In this document: positions 8,101 through 14,666 of the stretch, piece by piece
Numbering within the stretch: the first letter of the stretch is position 1
Layout of the letters: every line of letters begins with the position of its first letter
NCBI GenBank assembly: GCA_030629105.1
Contig: DAOVPS010000050.1
Coordinates: 1-16,866, forward strand
Source: JABLTI01 sp030629105
GTDB lineage: Archaea; Asgardarchaeota; Heimdallarchaeia; JABLTI01
Reading direction: 5' to 3'
DNA length: 16,866 nucleotides
The notes under the pieces: generated by a model
Seen by the model: the letters and a program-made list of their open reading frames with translations, nothing else
The model's database searches: none
Told to the model about the DNA's origin: nothing
Program-made: the position numbers and the translations under genes

Positions 8101-8164
8101 GGTCACCAATGACTAAGTATGTCCATTAGTGACATTAAATGTCCTTAAATGACATCAATGGACA
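8101..8164. promoter_or_regulatory. Helically phased operator array (TGTC/GACA half-sites every 10 bp)
   Basis: Seven half-sites follow each other at almost exactly 10-bp steps: GGTCA at 8101, TGACT at 8110, TGTCC at 8120, TGACA at 8130, TGTCC at 8140, TGACA at 8150 and TGGACA at 8159-8164, with AT-rich fillers. They form overlapping palindromes: TGTC-N7-GACA at 8120-8134 and again at 8140-8154, a GACAT-N3-ATGTC between them (8131-8143), and an outer near-palindrome from 8120 to 8164. One site per helical turn puts all contacts on one DNA face, as expected for cooperative binding by a dimeric winged-helix protein. The array lies between the divergent B1 gene and the regulator, so the regulator at 8253 is the likely binder. 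A weak TATA-like TTTAAT for leftward transcription lies inside the array at 8134-8139 (minus strand), which suits repression. Confidence 0.75.
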
Positions 8165-8165
8165 A

Positions 8166-8178
8166 TATTATATATTAG
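8166..8178 (+). promoter_or_regulatory. Candidate archaeal TATA box for the regulator gene
   Basis: An AT run (TATTATATATTAG) sits directly to the right of the operator array. With the usual archaeal distance of about 25 nt, transcription would begin near 8200, giving a leader of ~50 nt before ATG 8253. A second weaker candidate, GATTTAATT at 8210-8218, would give a very short leader; the lack of a clear SD before 8253 fits that alternative. Either way the operators abut the promoter, so autoregulation is plausible. Confidence 0.45.
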
Positions 8179-8252
8179 TTTTCCCTTTAGTCTAGGTAGA
8201 GAGTCAGTAGATTTAATTGGAAGAGAAGAAGAACAAGTAGTGTGTATTTTCC

Positions 8253-8912
8253 ATGGCAAAAAAAGATGACAATAAATTCAAAGATTACTTAGATTATGAA
8301 CCATCAATTATCAAATTTTTAGACGGTGAGCAAACTAAGCTTGCAGAGAAACATATCATAATAATCAAAGCACTGCGAATCAACAAGAATATGACCGCTA
8401 AAGAAATACATGATCTCTACATAGATGAAGAAACGAAGAAGCATAGGTATACTATCAAAACTATTTATCGCTATCTTGAGAAACTCGAGGAAGCTGATCT
8501 GGTCAAAATATCTGGTCATCGAATTATTGAAGGAAAGAGATTATCTGAACAGCTTTACACAAGAACAGGTAATATTTTCTTCAAAGCAAAGAAAGAAGAA
8601 GTTTATCCCGATGTAAAAGAGAAGAAGAAAGGATTTCACAAGAAGCTACACACAGTACTCCAAGAGATTAATGACTCCCCTGTGATTGAGTTTCAAGATT
8701 TTGATAAACTACTTTCGCAGAAGTCAGATTTTGAACAGGAATTCAACAAATCTGTTGTAGAAAAAATCTCAAAGAATAAGGCATTAACTAATTTGTACAG
8801 CGAAATGGATATTGATGAAGTCAATTATATCAATGATCTTATTTCATTATTGCTTGTTATTATTAAGAAACCTGAATTGATTAAGAAAATTCAGAAAATT
8901 TACAAAGACTAA
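8253..8912 (+). CDS. Winged helix-turn-helix transcriptional regulator
   Basis: 219 residues. Residues ~32-110 form a winged HTH: a first helix 'AEKHIIIIKALRINK', 'MTAKEIHDLYI' as HTH helix 2, 'YTIKTIYRYLEKLEEADLVK' as the recognition helix, and a wing around 'SGHRIIEGKRLSEQLYTRTG'. The second half (~120-219) is charged and helical, ending in a Leu/Ile-rich segment 'INDLISLLLVIIKKPELIKKI' likely used for dimerisation; no ligand-binding domain is recognisable. It is closest in style to archaeal ArsR- or PadR-like wHTH proteins. It is transcribed away from the seven-paralog operon across a phased operator array, and an eighth paralog lies just downstream, so control of the hydrolase-like genes and of itself is the natural inference. 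There is no obvious SD before ATG 8253. A T-rich tract after the stop (8913-8930) may end its transcript. Confidence 0.85.
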   Translation: MAKKDDNKFKDYLDYEPSIIKFLDGEQTKLAEKHIIIIKALRINKNMTAKEIHDLYIDEETKKHRYTIKTIYRYLEKLEEADLVKISGHRIIEGKRLSEQLYTRTGNIFFKAKKEEVYPDVKEKKKGFHKKLHTVLQEINDSPVIEFQDFDKLLSQKSDFEQEFNKSVVEKISKNKALTNLYSEMDIDEVNYINDLISLLLVIIKKPELIKKIQKIYKD

Positions 8913-8972
8913 TTTTGCTCTTTTTCCAAGATTCTTGCTTATCCTTTTTAGGAAAAAAGTTGTTTAGAATAT

Positions 8973-9824
8973 ATGAAAGTCGAAAACCATAAGGTATACA
9001 ATGCAAAAGCAAAGATTAACGTTGATCCTACTCATATGCTTGGCCGAGTTTACAAAGTTACTGAAGATTATATCAAACATGCTCTTGAACTACGACCGGA
9101 AATAGAATCGAAATACATTCAAGCTTTAATGAAGCGATTAGCTGATGATGTGGGAGATATTGAAATTAATTTGCCTTTTTTGGATGTTGAAAAAGCTAGT
9201 AAAGAATTAACTGTTCTGAATAATTATCAAGAACTGAGAAAGCTAATTACTCTTTTTGTTACTAAATACTGGGATTTACCGGAGAATACTCAAATCAAAG
9301 ATGGTAAAGTTGATATTTACAATTTAGGCTACACTAAGTCCTATATACGCTTATCCTACAATCGTGTCAAATCATTTGTTGATGTTTTGGGTGATGAGAA
9401 AGGCATAGAGCTTTACAAAGCAATTTTGTATAAAATTGTAGATGACGAAGTGAAAAATGCTGACTACAAGAGAAAAACACAGAGAGAATCAGGTGAAAAA
9501 GCCATCAAAGGATGGACTGAAACAGGATTGGGTAATCTTACAGCTTGCTTTTTTGATGATTACAAGGTGCTCTTCAGATTTGATAAATGCGTGATCCATG
9601 AAGCATTAAAAGACTACAAAGACCCAAATCATGCATATATTGCATCATGCTATAGGGGAGATGTACAAGGCGGCCATACTGGAAAATTCTGGATGATGAG
9701 ACGGACACAAACTTTGCATCATGCACCATTCTGCGATGAAATGTACTGGTACGAAGATGAACACCCTAATGCTGAACAACCCTCATTAGAATTTACTCAA
9801 AACCTTGGAAAGAAGAAATCTTGA
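8973..9824 (+). CDS. ATC hydrolase-like protein, subfamily B (copy B4)
   Basis: 283 residues, ATG 8973 with no SD nearby. It is closest to B2 and B3: 'VENHKVYNAKA' at the start, 'FVDVLGDEKGIELYKA' (135-150), C206 with 'HE' (209-210), 'AYIASC' ending at C226, D230, 'RRTQTLHH' (243-250), C254 in 'FCDEMYW', W259, and the tail 'QPSLEFTQNLGKKKS'. It shows the intact form of the C-terminus that is interrupted by TGA in B3. Gene position matters: it is on the opposite strand from the other seven copies and 60 bp downstream of the regulator, so it may be cotranscribed with the regulator or have its own promoter. No TGTC/GACA array is seen in the 60-bp gap. Function is inferred from family resemblance; the substrate is unknown. 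Confidence 0.68.
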   Translation: MKVENHKVYNAKAKINVDPTHMLGRVYKVTEDYIKHALELRPEIESKYIQALMKRLADDVGDIEINLPFLDVEKASKELTVLNNYQELRKLITLFVTKYWDLPENTQIKDGKVDIYNLGYTKSYIRLSYNRVKSFVDVLGDEKGIELYKAILYKIVDDEVKNADYKRKTQRESGEKAIKGWTETGLGNLTACFFDDYKVLFRFDKCVIHEALKDYKDPNHAYIASCYRGDVQGGHTGKFWMMRRTQTLHHAPFCDEMYWYEDEHPNAEQPSLEFTQNLGKKKS

Positions 9825-9860
9825 AGTTCACTTCAACTTTAATTTTCTTTCTTCTTTTTT
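9821..9860 (+). terminator. Hairpin plus T-rich tract after copy B4
   Basis: TTGAAG and CTTCAA (9821-9836) form a 6-bp stem with a TTCA loop that includes the stop codon. A T-rich run containing seven consecutive Ts follows (to ~9860). This resembles an intrinsic terminator; archaeal termination depends mainly on the T tract, so the stem may be incidental. Confidence 0.5.
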
Positions 9861-9903
9861 TATGCAGAATAATTTTAACTGAATAAGCTATCTTATTACA
9901 ACT

Positions 9904-10602
9904 ATGAAAACTTATGTTGCTTTACCCTGTAAGAAAAAACGGAAATTGCCTGCGAAATTTCGAAATGATGATAATCGCTTCTCGGAGAATTATGTTGAAT
10001 ACATTCTTAAGAATTATACAAAGAAAGGAGACATAGTTCTTGATATCTTTGCTGGTTTAGGTACAACTCTTTTTGTAGCAGAGGAAATGGATCGAGTTCC
10101 TTATGGGATTGAATATGTGAAAGAACGTTATGAATACATTAAGGAGAATCTAAAAAATAAAGCCAACATAATTCATGGAGATTCTTTGAAACTACTTGAG
10201 TATGATCTCCCAAAGTGTGATTTTTGTTTTGGTTCGCCACCTTTCATGGGAAAAAATAGTACCGTAAATCCGTTTACAGCTTATACAGAGAAAGGCAATT
10301 ATGAACAATATATACAAGATTTTCAGAAAATCTACTCTCAATTAAAAGAAGTAATGAAACCTGATGCTATCATTGCTGTTGACACTGCGAATTTAAAGAA
10401 TGAAAAAGTAGAAGTAACAACTCTTGCTTGGGATGTGGGAAAATCGATTTCCAAAGTCTTACATTTCAATGGAGAAATTATTATTATATGGGAATCGCGA
10501 GAAAGTAAGACAGTCGATGGCCGATCAGAGCCATGGAGGGTAGAAGGCACGTTCGGTTATGGGTATGATCACAGCTATTGCTTGCTATTTCAGAATAAAT
10601 GA
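9904..10602 (+). CDS. SAM-dependent DNA methyltransferase-like protein (N4/N6 type)
   Basis: 232 residues, ATG 9904. Motif X-like 'FSENYVEYIL' (26-35) is followed by motif I 'DIFAGLGTT' (47-55, SAM binding), motif II 'GIE' (68-70), 'HGDS' (91-94) and motif IV 'SPPF' (111-114), the catalytic tetrapeptide of N4-cytosine and some N6-adenine DNA methyltransferases. The SAM motifs come before SPPF, the reverse of the common beta-class order, and there is no room for a separate target-recognition domain. The C-terminus has 'GTFGYGYDHSYCLLF'. No restriction endonuclease is adjacent, so it is an orphan; an RNA or other substrate cannot be excluded, although RNA G10-type enzymes usually have DPPY. It lacks an SD and may be leaderless. 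It is 17 nt ahead of the acyltransferase gene and probably heads a three-gene operon. Confidence 0.78.
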   Translation: MKTYVALPCKKKRKLPAKFRNDDNRFSENYVEYILKNYTKKGDIVLDIFAGLGTTLFVAEEMDRVPYGIEYVKERYEYIKENLKNKANIIHGDSLKLLEYDLPKCDFCFGSPPFMGKNSTVNPFTAYTEKGNYEQYIQDFQKIYSQLKEVMKPDAIIAVDTANLKNEKVEVTTLAWDVGKSISKVLHFNGEIIIIWESRESKTVDGRSEPWRVEGTFGYGYDHSYCLLFQNK

Positions 10603-10619
10603 ATTCTGGAGATATATAG

Positions 10620-11426
10620 TTGAAGAAAAAATCTGGCACTTATACTGTGGAAAAAATTCCAAAATTACGGAAGATTTTGATTGAGAATGTTGAACGAGGA
10701 ATTTATTATACTCAAATGGATGGCTTAGTTGAAGTTGATGTCACAAAAGCCCTATCCCTTCTCAAAAAACATGAAAATAAGACAGGTGAAAAAATATCCT
10801 TCACCGGATGGATAGTTAAATGTGTTTCACAAGCTGTTAGTGAAAACAAAAAAGCTCATGCGAAGAAGAAAGGACAGAAGCTGATCATATTTGATGATAT
10901 TGATATTTCAGTATTGGTTGAGAAAACAGTCGAAGGAGATAAAATCATGCCTTTGCTTTTTGTCATTCGAAAAACGAACGAAAAAAGCTTCAGAGAAATT
11001 CATGATGAAATACGAGCAGCTCAAGTAATGAGTGAAGAGGATTATGAAAATCTTGATAGTAATAAGAGTGCAATCCTTTTGAATCAGCTGCCAAAATTCT
11101 TGAGAAGAATTTTCTTTTGGAAGAGGTTTGAAAAGAATCCATTCTTTAGAAAAAAGTATGCCGGAACAATTTTGGTTTCTACTATTGGTACGGCTGGGAA
11201 AAAAATATCAGGTTGGGCTATGCATCCTACTTCACATTCACCTGTTTTTACAATTGGTAGTATTAAAGAGAAACCTTGTGTGGTAAACAAGAAGATTGTG
11301 ATTCGAGATATTCTCTTTTTATCGTTAATGATTGATCATTCAGTTATAGATGGTGCACCAGCAGTTCGATTTGTATCAAGACTAATTGAAATAATTGAGA
11401 ATGCTACCGGATTAGATGACTTATAA
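10620..11426 (+). CDS. Stand-alone 2-oxoacid dehydrogenase E2-type acyltransferase domain
   Basis: 268 residues, about the size of an E2 catalytic core alone. I use the TTG start at 10620 because GGAG lies 8 nt before it. The visible marks are 'ISFTGWIVKCVSQAV' (59-73), 'DDIDISVLVEK' (92-102), 'STIGTAGKKISGW' (187-199), 'VFTIGSIKEKP' (209-219) and the catalytic 'DHSVIDGAPAVRF' (239-251) with H240 and D244, matching the DHRxxDGA motif of E2 and chloramphenicol acetyltransferase enzymes. There is no lipoyl domain, no subunit-binding domain, and no E1 or E3 gene nearby. A basic, aromatic stretch 'FLRRIFFWKRFEKNPFF' (160-176) replaces part of the usual linker before the STIG strand. It is likely a free acyltransferase using acyl-CoA or another carrier; the substrate is unknown. 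Such lone proteins occur in several archaea. Confidence 0.83.
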   Translation: MKKKSGTYTVEKIPKLRKILIENVERGIYYTQMDGLVEVDVTKALSLLKKHENKTGEKISFTGWIVKCVSQAVSENKKAHAKKKGQKLIIFDDIDISVLVEKTVEGDKIMPLLFVIRKTNEKSFREIHDEIRAAQVMSEEDYENLDSNKSAILLNQLPKFLRRIFFWKRFEKNPFFRKKYAGTILVSTIGTAGKKISGWAMHPTSHSPVFTIGSIKEKPCVVNKKIVIRDILFLSLMIDHSVIDGAPAVRFVSRLIEIIENATGLDDL

Positions 11427-11435
11427 AAAATACCA

Positions 11436-12443
11436 ATGCAAGTTGATTCTATGGTTATTGCAGTAAAGGCAACTAAAATAAACGGAGAGATTTACGAAAA
11501 AGAATTTGAAAGAGACGTAAAAGAAATCCAACTAAGTTATATAGAACTCCAATCAATAGACCTTTCCCAGTTTAGCAAGTTTAAGAATTTAAAAGCTCTT
11601 CATTTGTCAACCAATCACTTCAGTGAATTTGATTTACACCCACTTAGAAGATGCAAAAATCTTGAGGAATTATATCTCTGTAATAATAAATTGAAAACTA
11701 TAGATTTAACTCCACTCAGTAGTTTGGAGAATCTCGAAGAACTCCATTTAGATTTCAATAAATTAACTCGAGTAGATTTATCCCCGTTAAGAAGCTGTAA
11801 GAAACTGATAAGATTGAATCTTGAATACAATCAATTAGTATCAACCGATCTCTCACCACTAAAAAGCTGTCGCGAACTCTATTGGTTCTCAATTTCTGGC
11901 AATAAAGAAGTACGAAACATAGACCTCGAACCTTTTAGAAACAACACCAATTTAGAAAAGCTATACTTGGAGGACATTCAATTAACCAATATCGACTTAT
12001 CTCCACTAAGTAATTGCTCAAGCCTTGATGAATTGTGGCTAGCACATAATAAGTTTCAACAAATTGACCTAAAACCTCTCGAGGAGTGTACTAACATTGT
12101 ATGGTTATCATTAGGTGGGAACCAGCTACGATATGTGGACCTCACTCCAATTGAGAAACTGAAAAAACTTGAATATCTCTACCTAGATAACAACAAATTA
12201 ACAGAGGTAGATCTCTCTCCTTTGAGAGATTCGCAGTTTTTAGTTGATCTTTGGTTAACAAATAACGAAATAGAAAAAATTGATCTTTCACCATTGCGTA
12301 GCTGCTCAAAACTAGAGGAAGTGCAATTATCAAATAATCCCTTGGAAAAAATACTTTGGAAAGAGACCACAACAATACCTGAAGAATTGCCTGAAGGATT
12401 GATACCTTACAAAGAAGATATCCTAAAAACATTGAAAAATTAA
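11436..12443 (+). CDS. Leucine-rich repeat protein with 24-residue DLSPL repeats
   Basis: 335 residues, ATG 11436, 9 nt after the acyltransferase stop and without a clear SD; a second ATG at 11451 (MVIAVKA) is possible. After a short cap (to ~residue 33) come about 11 repeats of 24 residues with the pattern N.L..iDLSPLr.C..LeeL.L, for example 'NNKLTEVDLSPLRDS'. One repeat around 'GNKEVRNIDLEPFRNN' is a residue longer. The C-terminal cap is 'EELPEGLIPYKEDILKTL'. No signal peptide, membrane segment or enzyme domain. This is a protein-interaction scaffold, differing in repeat type from the LPxxI-type LRR at the left edge. The DLSPL style is familiar from Asgard LRR proteins (recollection). It probably ends the methyltransferase-acyltransferase operon; the T tract at 12474-12479 may terminate it. 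Confidence 0.9.
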   Translation: MQVDSMVIAVKATKINGEIYEKEFERDVKEIQLSYIELQSIDLSQFSKFKNLKALHLSTNHFSEFDLHPLRRCKNLEELYLCNNKLKTIDLTPLSSLENLEELHLDFNKLTRVDLSPLRSCKKLIRLNLEYNQLVSTDLSPLKSCRELYWFSISGNKEVRNIDLEPFRNNTNLEKLYLEDIQLTNIDLSPLSNCSSLDELWLAHNKFQQIDLKPLEECTNIVWLSLGGNQLRYVDLTPIEKLKKLEYLYLDNNKLTEVDLSPLRDSQFLVDLWLTNNEIEKIDLSPLRSCSKLEEVQLSNNPLEKILWKETTTIPEELPEGLIPYKEDILKTLKN

Positions 12444-12860
12444 CAAAAAAACCAAATTCTTCGTCCTCAAAAATTTTTTATTCTCATAAATCTATTGTAT
12501 CTTTGATCACTGTTCAGGAATCGTGCAACGAGTCCTAGAGGTAAGAAGGGAAATACCTTGAAAGGAAAGTTAGTTGTATCGAGGATAATGGTTAGTCTAT
12601 GCACTAATTTTCTAGAGGAAATGCCTAATTTCACTCATTTAATTCTCAAGCATTTACACCTGAACGGAAGAAATGTTCCGTCCGCGGGGAAGGCGATGGC
12701 AAAAGAGAAGAAAATCGCAACAACATCTCGTAGCCGACAAGGGATTCTCCATATCAAGAGGGATATACTGGGAACCATGTATAATAAAATATCAGAGGAA
12801 TGTGGAATAGTCAATTATTCATTATGTAAAGGAGGTCAAAATTGAAAGGGGATTTGAGTA
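12444..12860 (+). other. Spacer of ~417 bp before the solute-binding protein array
   Basis: Just after the LRR gene there is a T-rich tract (12474-12479), a possible terminator. Two small inverted repeats follow: AGGTA/TACCT around 12539-12557 and ACGGAA/TTCCGT at 12664-12681. Bases 12660-12740 look more G+C-rich than the surroundings. A TATA-like run at 12780-12792 could drive the downstream array. A very strong SD (AAAGGAGGT, 12828-12836) is 24 nt before the ATG of the next gene, too far to serve it. I recognise no tRNA, rRNA or known small RNA. Confidence 0.6.
12558..12845 (+). CDS. Doubtful 95-codon ORF, possibly degraded
   Basis: The open frame begins at a TTG (first ATG at 12588), has no recognised domain and is basic (for example 'KAMAKEKKIATTSRSRQG'). 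Its codon and residue make-up is unlike the neighbouring genes. In favour of it: its 3' end holds AAAGGAGGT followed by an overlapping TTGA stop/start, the same layout as the coupled junction between the two solute-binding protein genes at 14650-14666. It may be a decayed gene, a fragment, or chance. I recognise nothing in it. Confidence 0.2.
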   Translation: MKGKLVVSRIMVSLCTNFLEEMPNFTHLILKHLHLNGRNVPSAGKAMAKEKKIATTSRSRQGILHIKRDILGTMYNKISEECGIVNYSLCKGGQN

Positions 12861-14666
12861 ATGAATAAAACAGAAGTTAAATTAGTAACCATAATAATAC
12901 TGATTTATATTGCATACTTGCCAATATTACCAATTTCAAATACTAGTTCTAGCTATCCCCAACCATTTTTCTCATTAAGTATTCTATGTCCAAATTCAAA
13001 TAGTTATTATTGGGCAACACTTGTGGTAGAGCAATTGCCAAAAATAGGAATAAAAGTTGATGTATTTGATCACACTGGATGGGCACAAATATCTCCAAGA
13101 ACTTGGGGTTACCCAGGTCCTTATCCTATTCCAACATACGCTGAAGGTGGATTTGATATTCTCTTCGTTGGTTGGGGTTGGGGCTTAGATATTGATATGA
13201 AAGGTTTGTTTGACACACCTTCAATGCCACCAAACGGTGATAATTTTTACCAGTTTAGTAGACCCGAAATGGACTGGGCTATTGGTAACTATTCTCAAAG
13301 TTTTGTCTTAGCAGACAGAATTCAGTATGCTCATGATATACAAGCACTTCTCTATGAAGATGTACCCCAAGCAACAATTAGATATCCACAGGAAGTTTTC
13401 CCACATAATCCAAATTTAACATCTTCTTCTTGGTCACCATTATTATGGTATACAAATTACCAAGATATGGCTAATTGGGACATTCCAGGACAAACAGAAT
13501 TCCACTATGCTGTTCCTTATGCTTTTGAAGTCTTCCATACTATGAAGACAGAATCTCCTTATGATGCTATGTGGCTTTCACAAATATATGGTGGAATGGT
13601 TGAAAGAATTCCTGAAGATCCATACAATAACGCTTATGGTCCTTATTTAGCTACTTCATATTCAAGTGCTAATGGTATAAATTACTCAGTACAACTTAAT
13701 CCAGATGCTGTCTTTGCTGATGGAATAAAATGTAATGCTAGTGATGTTGACTACAGTTATGACCTTTCAATCAATCCATTATTCGGTCAACCAGATTATG
13801 GTTTCTTCTGTGGTTATATTGATGATAAAACCATTGAGATAATCAGTGAATATGACATAAACGTCAACTTCTTACAAGCTTATGTGTTCCAAGATGCAAA
13901 CTTAGCACTTGACATTCTCCCCAAGCATATTTGGAATTCAATTGAACCTAGTAATCACACTTATCAAGCAGGAGCTTGGGCTATTAACGACACTCTTGAC
14001 TCCAACCTAATGGGTATCGGTCCGTATTTTCTTTATGATTGTGATGCCAATAATGAGACGATTCACCTAAAAGCTAATCCTTACTGGGATGATTGGGGTG
14101 GTCACACAGCTCAAAAATTCACAGATATATACTTCGAGTACTATTCAAACAAAGAAAGTGCCTTATCAGCTTTAGCAGCTGGGGAAGTCGACATGGTTGA
14201 CACCTATTTTAGGACACAATTATCTGAAATTCCAAGTTCTGCAAATTATACAAAAGTAACAAAACCAGCTTCAACAGAAGTGGCTTTTAATACACTTCAT
14301 CCATATTTAGGAACAGGTGAGCTTTGTCCGATAAGTAGTCCAGATTCTGGGAAATACATCAGAAAAGCAATTAGCCATATAATTCCAAGAGATCTTATTA
14401 ATGCAGAAATATTCGATGGTATTGGCGAACCGGGTGTTACTGCTTGGCCAAAAGGAATAATAGGATTTGATGATTCACTAGAACCATACGAATACAGTGT
14501 GAGTACAGCATTGGCTTATATGGAGTTAGCTGGATTCAACATTGATAGTTCAAATGTTGGTAATAGTATAAATGTGGGATTGGGATTAAAGACAATCCTT
14601 GGAATTATAGCTTGCATGGGAGGAGGAATTGTTATTTTTAATAGAAGAAGGAGGTTTAAGGATTGA
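12861..14666 (+). CDS. Family-5 ABC solute-binding protein, permuted, membrane-anchored (SBP1)
   Basis: 601 residues, ATG 12861, with AAAGGGG about 10 nt upstream. An N-terminal signal or anchor segment (~7-25) is followed by 'FFSLSILCPNSNSYYW', 'QLPKIGIKVDVF' (58-69), 'GGFDILFVGWGWGLD' (96-110), 'NGDNFYQFSRPEMDWAI' and 'ALLYEDVPQATIRYP' (162-176). These are blocks that normally close an SBP_bac_5 (OppA/DppA) protein. The usual opening part follows: 'YAVPYAFEVFHTM' (~216), 'QIYGGMVERIP' (241), 'FADGIKCNASDVDYSYDL' (285-302), 'GIGPYFL', 'ANPYW', 'YIRKAISHIIPR' and 'YMELAGF'. A C-terminal hydrophobic helix 'TILGIIACMGGGIVIF' ends in RRRRF. The expected role is capture of oligopeptides or similar solutes at the outer membrane face. 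It overlaps the next gene by 4 nt (TTGA). Confidence 0.85.
   Translation: MNKTEVKLVTIIILIYIAYLPILPISNTSSSYPQPFFSLSILCPNSNSYYWATLVVEQLPKIGIKVDVFDHTGWAQISPRTWGYPGPYPIPTYAEGGFDILFVGWGWGLDIDMKGLFDTPSMPPNGDNFYQFSRPEMDWAIGNYSQSFVLADRIQYAHDIQALLYEDVPQATIRYPQEVFPHNPNLTSSSWSPLLWYTNYQDMANWDIPGQTEFHYAVPYAFEVFHTMKTESPYDAMWLSQIYGGMVERIPEDPYNNAYGPYLATSYSSANGINYSVQLNPDAVFADGIKCNASDVDYSYDLSINPLFGQPDYGFFCGYIDDKTIEIISEYDINVNFLQAYVFQDANLALDILPKHIWNSIEPSNHTYQAGAWAINDTLDSNLMGIGPYFLYDCDANNETIHLKANPYWDDWGGHTAQKFTDIYFEYYSNKESALSALAAGEVDMVDTYFRTQLSEIPSSANYTKVTKPASTEVAFNTLHPYLGTGELCPISSPDSGKYIRKAISHIIPRDLINAEIFDGIGEPGVTAWPKGIIGFDDSLEPYEYSVSTALAYMELAGFNIDSSNVGNSINVGLGLKTILGIIACMGGGIVIFNRRRRFKD

Noticed and set aside
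8101..8164. Repeated units suggesting a CRISPR or iteron origin
   Set aside because: The unit is only 10 bp with no unique spacers, no cas or replication gene is nearby, and the position between divergent genes fits operators.
9904..10602. Restriction-modification system
   Set aside because: No endonuclease or specificity gene lies next to the methyltransferase, and its neighbours are an acyltransferase and an LRR protein.
12660..12760. Degraded transposase or zinc-ribbon remnant
   Set aside because: Alternative frames give scattered Cys and basic residues only; no terminal inverted repeats, target duplication or catalytic motif could be found.
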